From: Ignavibacteriota bacterium
GTDB lineage: Bacteria; Bacteroidota; Ignavibacteria; Kapaibacteriales; UBA2268
Direction of reading: 5' to 3'
Assembly (NCBI GenBank): GCA_016219595.1
Contig: JACRLY010000038.1
Coordinates: 1 to 43,253 of the forward strand
Length of the DNA stretch: 43,253 bases
The position numbers and the translations under genes were made by a program. Of the stretch, positions 42,659 through 43,253 are shown in pieces (the stretch's first letter is position 1; each line of letters starts with the position of its first letter). A model generated the notes under the pieces. It had not been told where the DNA came from. It searched no databases and saw only the letters and a program-made list of their open reading frames with translations.

Positions 42659-43253
42659 ATGAATTACCTTTTTGCATATGAAGCAGAGCTGATGATGAAA
42701 GATGGTTTTATACGCGAAGGTATAGAATTGTGTAAAAAAGGATTAAAAGAATATCCCACTTATACGGTAGCATATTCAGTTTTAGCAAACGGGTATTTAT
42801 TATTAAATGATTTCGATTCGGCTTTTACAACGATTGAAGCAGCTCTCGGCAGGTATCCCGATAACAAATCTCTTCTGAACATCAGGAGCAAACTTGAAGA
42901 TATTTTTAAGAGTGATAACAAATTTCTAATCGGGGATTCTGTTGTTAAAGATTATGCGATAGAACAAAAATTTCCCGAGGATAAAGAATTAATATACAAA
43001 CCGGATATTTTAACGGATGCAGAGATTGAAAATAAATTCCATGATTACAAATCCGGAAATGTAATCCTTACTGATTTTACTGTAACTCCTTTTATTAGTC
43101 CTGAATTTAGCACTGATTTATATAACCAGGTTAATAATTTCGAGAATTTAAGGGATTTAATTGCATCATTCAAAGAAGAAAAACAAGAAACTGTTGAAAA
43201 TATACAAGTTGTTGAAGTAGATGAAACTTCAGATAAAATTGAAATTAAAGAGA
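42659..43253 (+). CDS. TPR-containing protein (cut by the window end)
   Basis: An open frame from ATG 42659-42661 to the window end, at least 198 residues. Two tetratricopeptide-like units are visible: LFAYEAELMMKDGFIREGIE leading to LCKKGLKEYP, then TVAYSVLANGYLLLNDFDSA leading to FTTIEAALGRYPDN. After this comes an acidic, low-structure stretch. No signal peptide is seen. TPR proteins mediate protein-protein contacts; no specific role can be given. It follows a strong terminator, so it should have its own promoter. Confidence 0.75.
   Translation, partial: MNYLFAYEAELMMKDGFIREGIELCKKGLKEYPTYTVAYSVLANGYLLLNDFDSAFTTIEAALGRYPDNKSLLNIRSKLEDIFKSDNKFLIGDSVVKDYAIEQKFPEDKELIYKPDILTDAEIENKFHDYKSGNVILTDFTVTPFISPEFSTDLYNQVNNFENLRDLIASFKEEKQETVENIQVVEVDETSDKIEIKE

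Overview
The window is an A+T-rich chromosomal segment from a bacterium of the Bacteroidota/Chlorobiota side of the tree. An Ignavibacteria- or Kapabacteria-like relative is my best guess. The reasons are a GWxTD-family secreted protein, a BtuB receptor paired with a BtuG-like surface lipoprotein, general scarcity of strong ribosome binding sites, several TAnnTTTG-type -7 promoter elements, and MutL of the endonuclease type. This placement is inferred from gene content, not from a marker phylogeny. I saw no rRNA, tRNA or CRISPR array.

Layout. 165-7542 (minus): NifX-like protein, purB, HD hydrolase, an IS200/RAYT-type transposase with hairpin ends, xseB-xseA, and an operon of PAP2, CPBP and SDR-epimerase genes. 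7693-12286 (plus): ispF, a large sensor histidine kinase, ruvX and a GWxTD protein, tightly packed and overlapping. 12279-16497: a small two-helix cysteine protein, a sugar aminotransferase, and a broken glycogen phosphorylase. 16605-25480 (plus): Sua5/TsaC, a decapitated HPr gene, ptsI, mutL, a lipoprotein, birA and uvrB, with a relic of a YjbQ-family gene before uvrB. 25481-29640: the accessory region, holding an ApeA-like HEPN gene and a two-helix putAbiC-like membrane gene as one transcription unit, then about 1 kb of repeat-rich gene-free DNA, then an antitoxin with a RelE-type toxin interrupted by a stop codon. 29645-37087 (minus): uvrA, then btuG, a frameshifted btuB and a cobalamin riboswitch, then an EamA transporter. 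37212-43253: an outer-membrane channel, an acyltransferase-like membrane protein, tatC, a polyprenyl synthase, a Bax-inhibitor-1 protein and a TPR protein cut by the window end.

The core genes cover nucleotide synthesis, DNA repair (MutL, UvrA, UvrB, Exo VII, RuvX), isoprenoids (IspF, polyprenyl synthase), tRNA modification, protein export and B12 uptake. The most interesting accessory piece is the ApeA-like/putAbiC-like pair between the convergent uvrB and uvrA genes. It is bracketed by inverted copies of a dispersed repeat, which looks like a candidate two-gene abortive-infection module.

A second theme is damage. glgP, ptsH, btuB, yjbQ and relE all carry truncations, small internal deletions, frameshifts or stops. 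This is either real decay or an assembly that lost short blocks, and read-level data would tell which.
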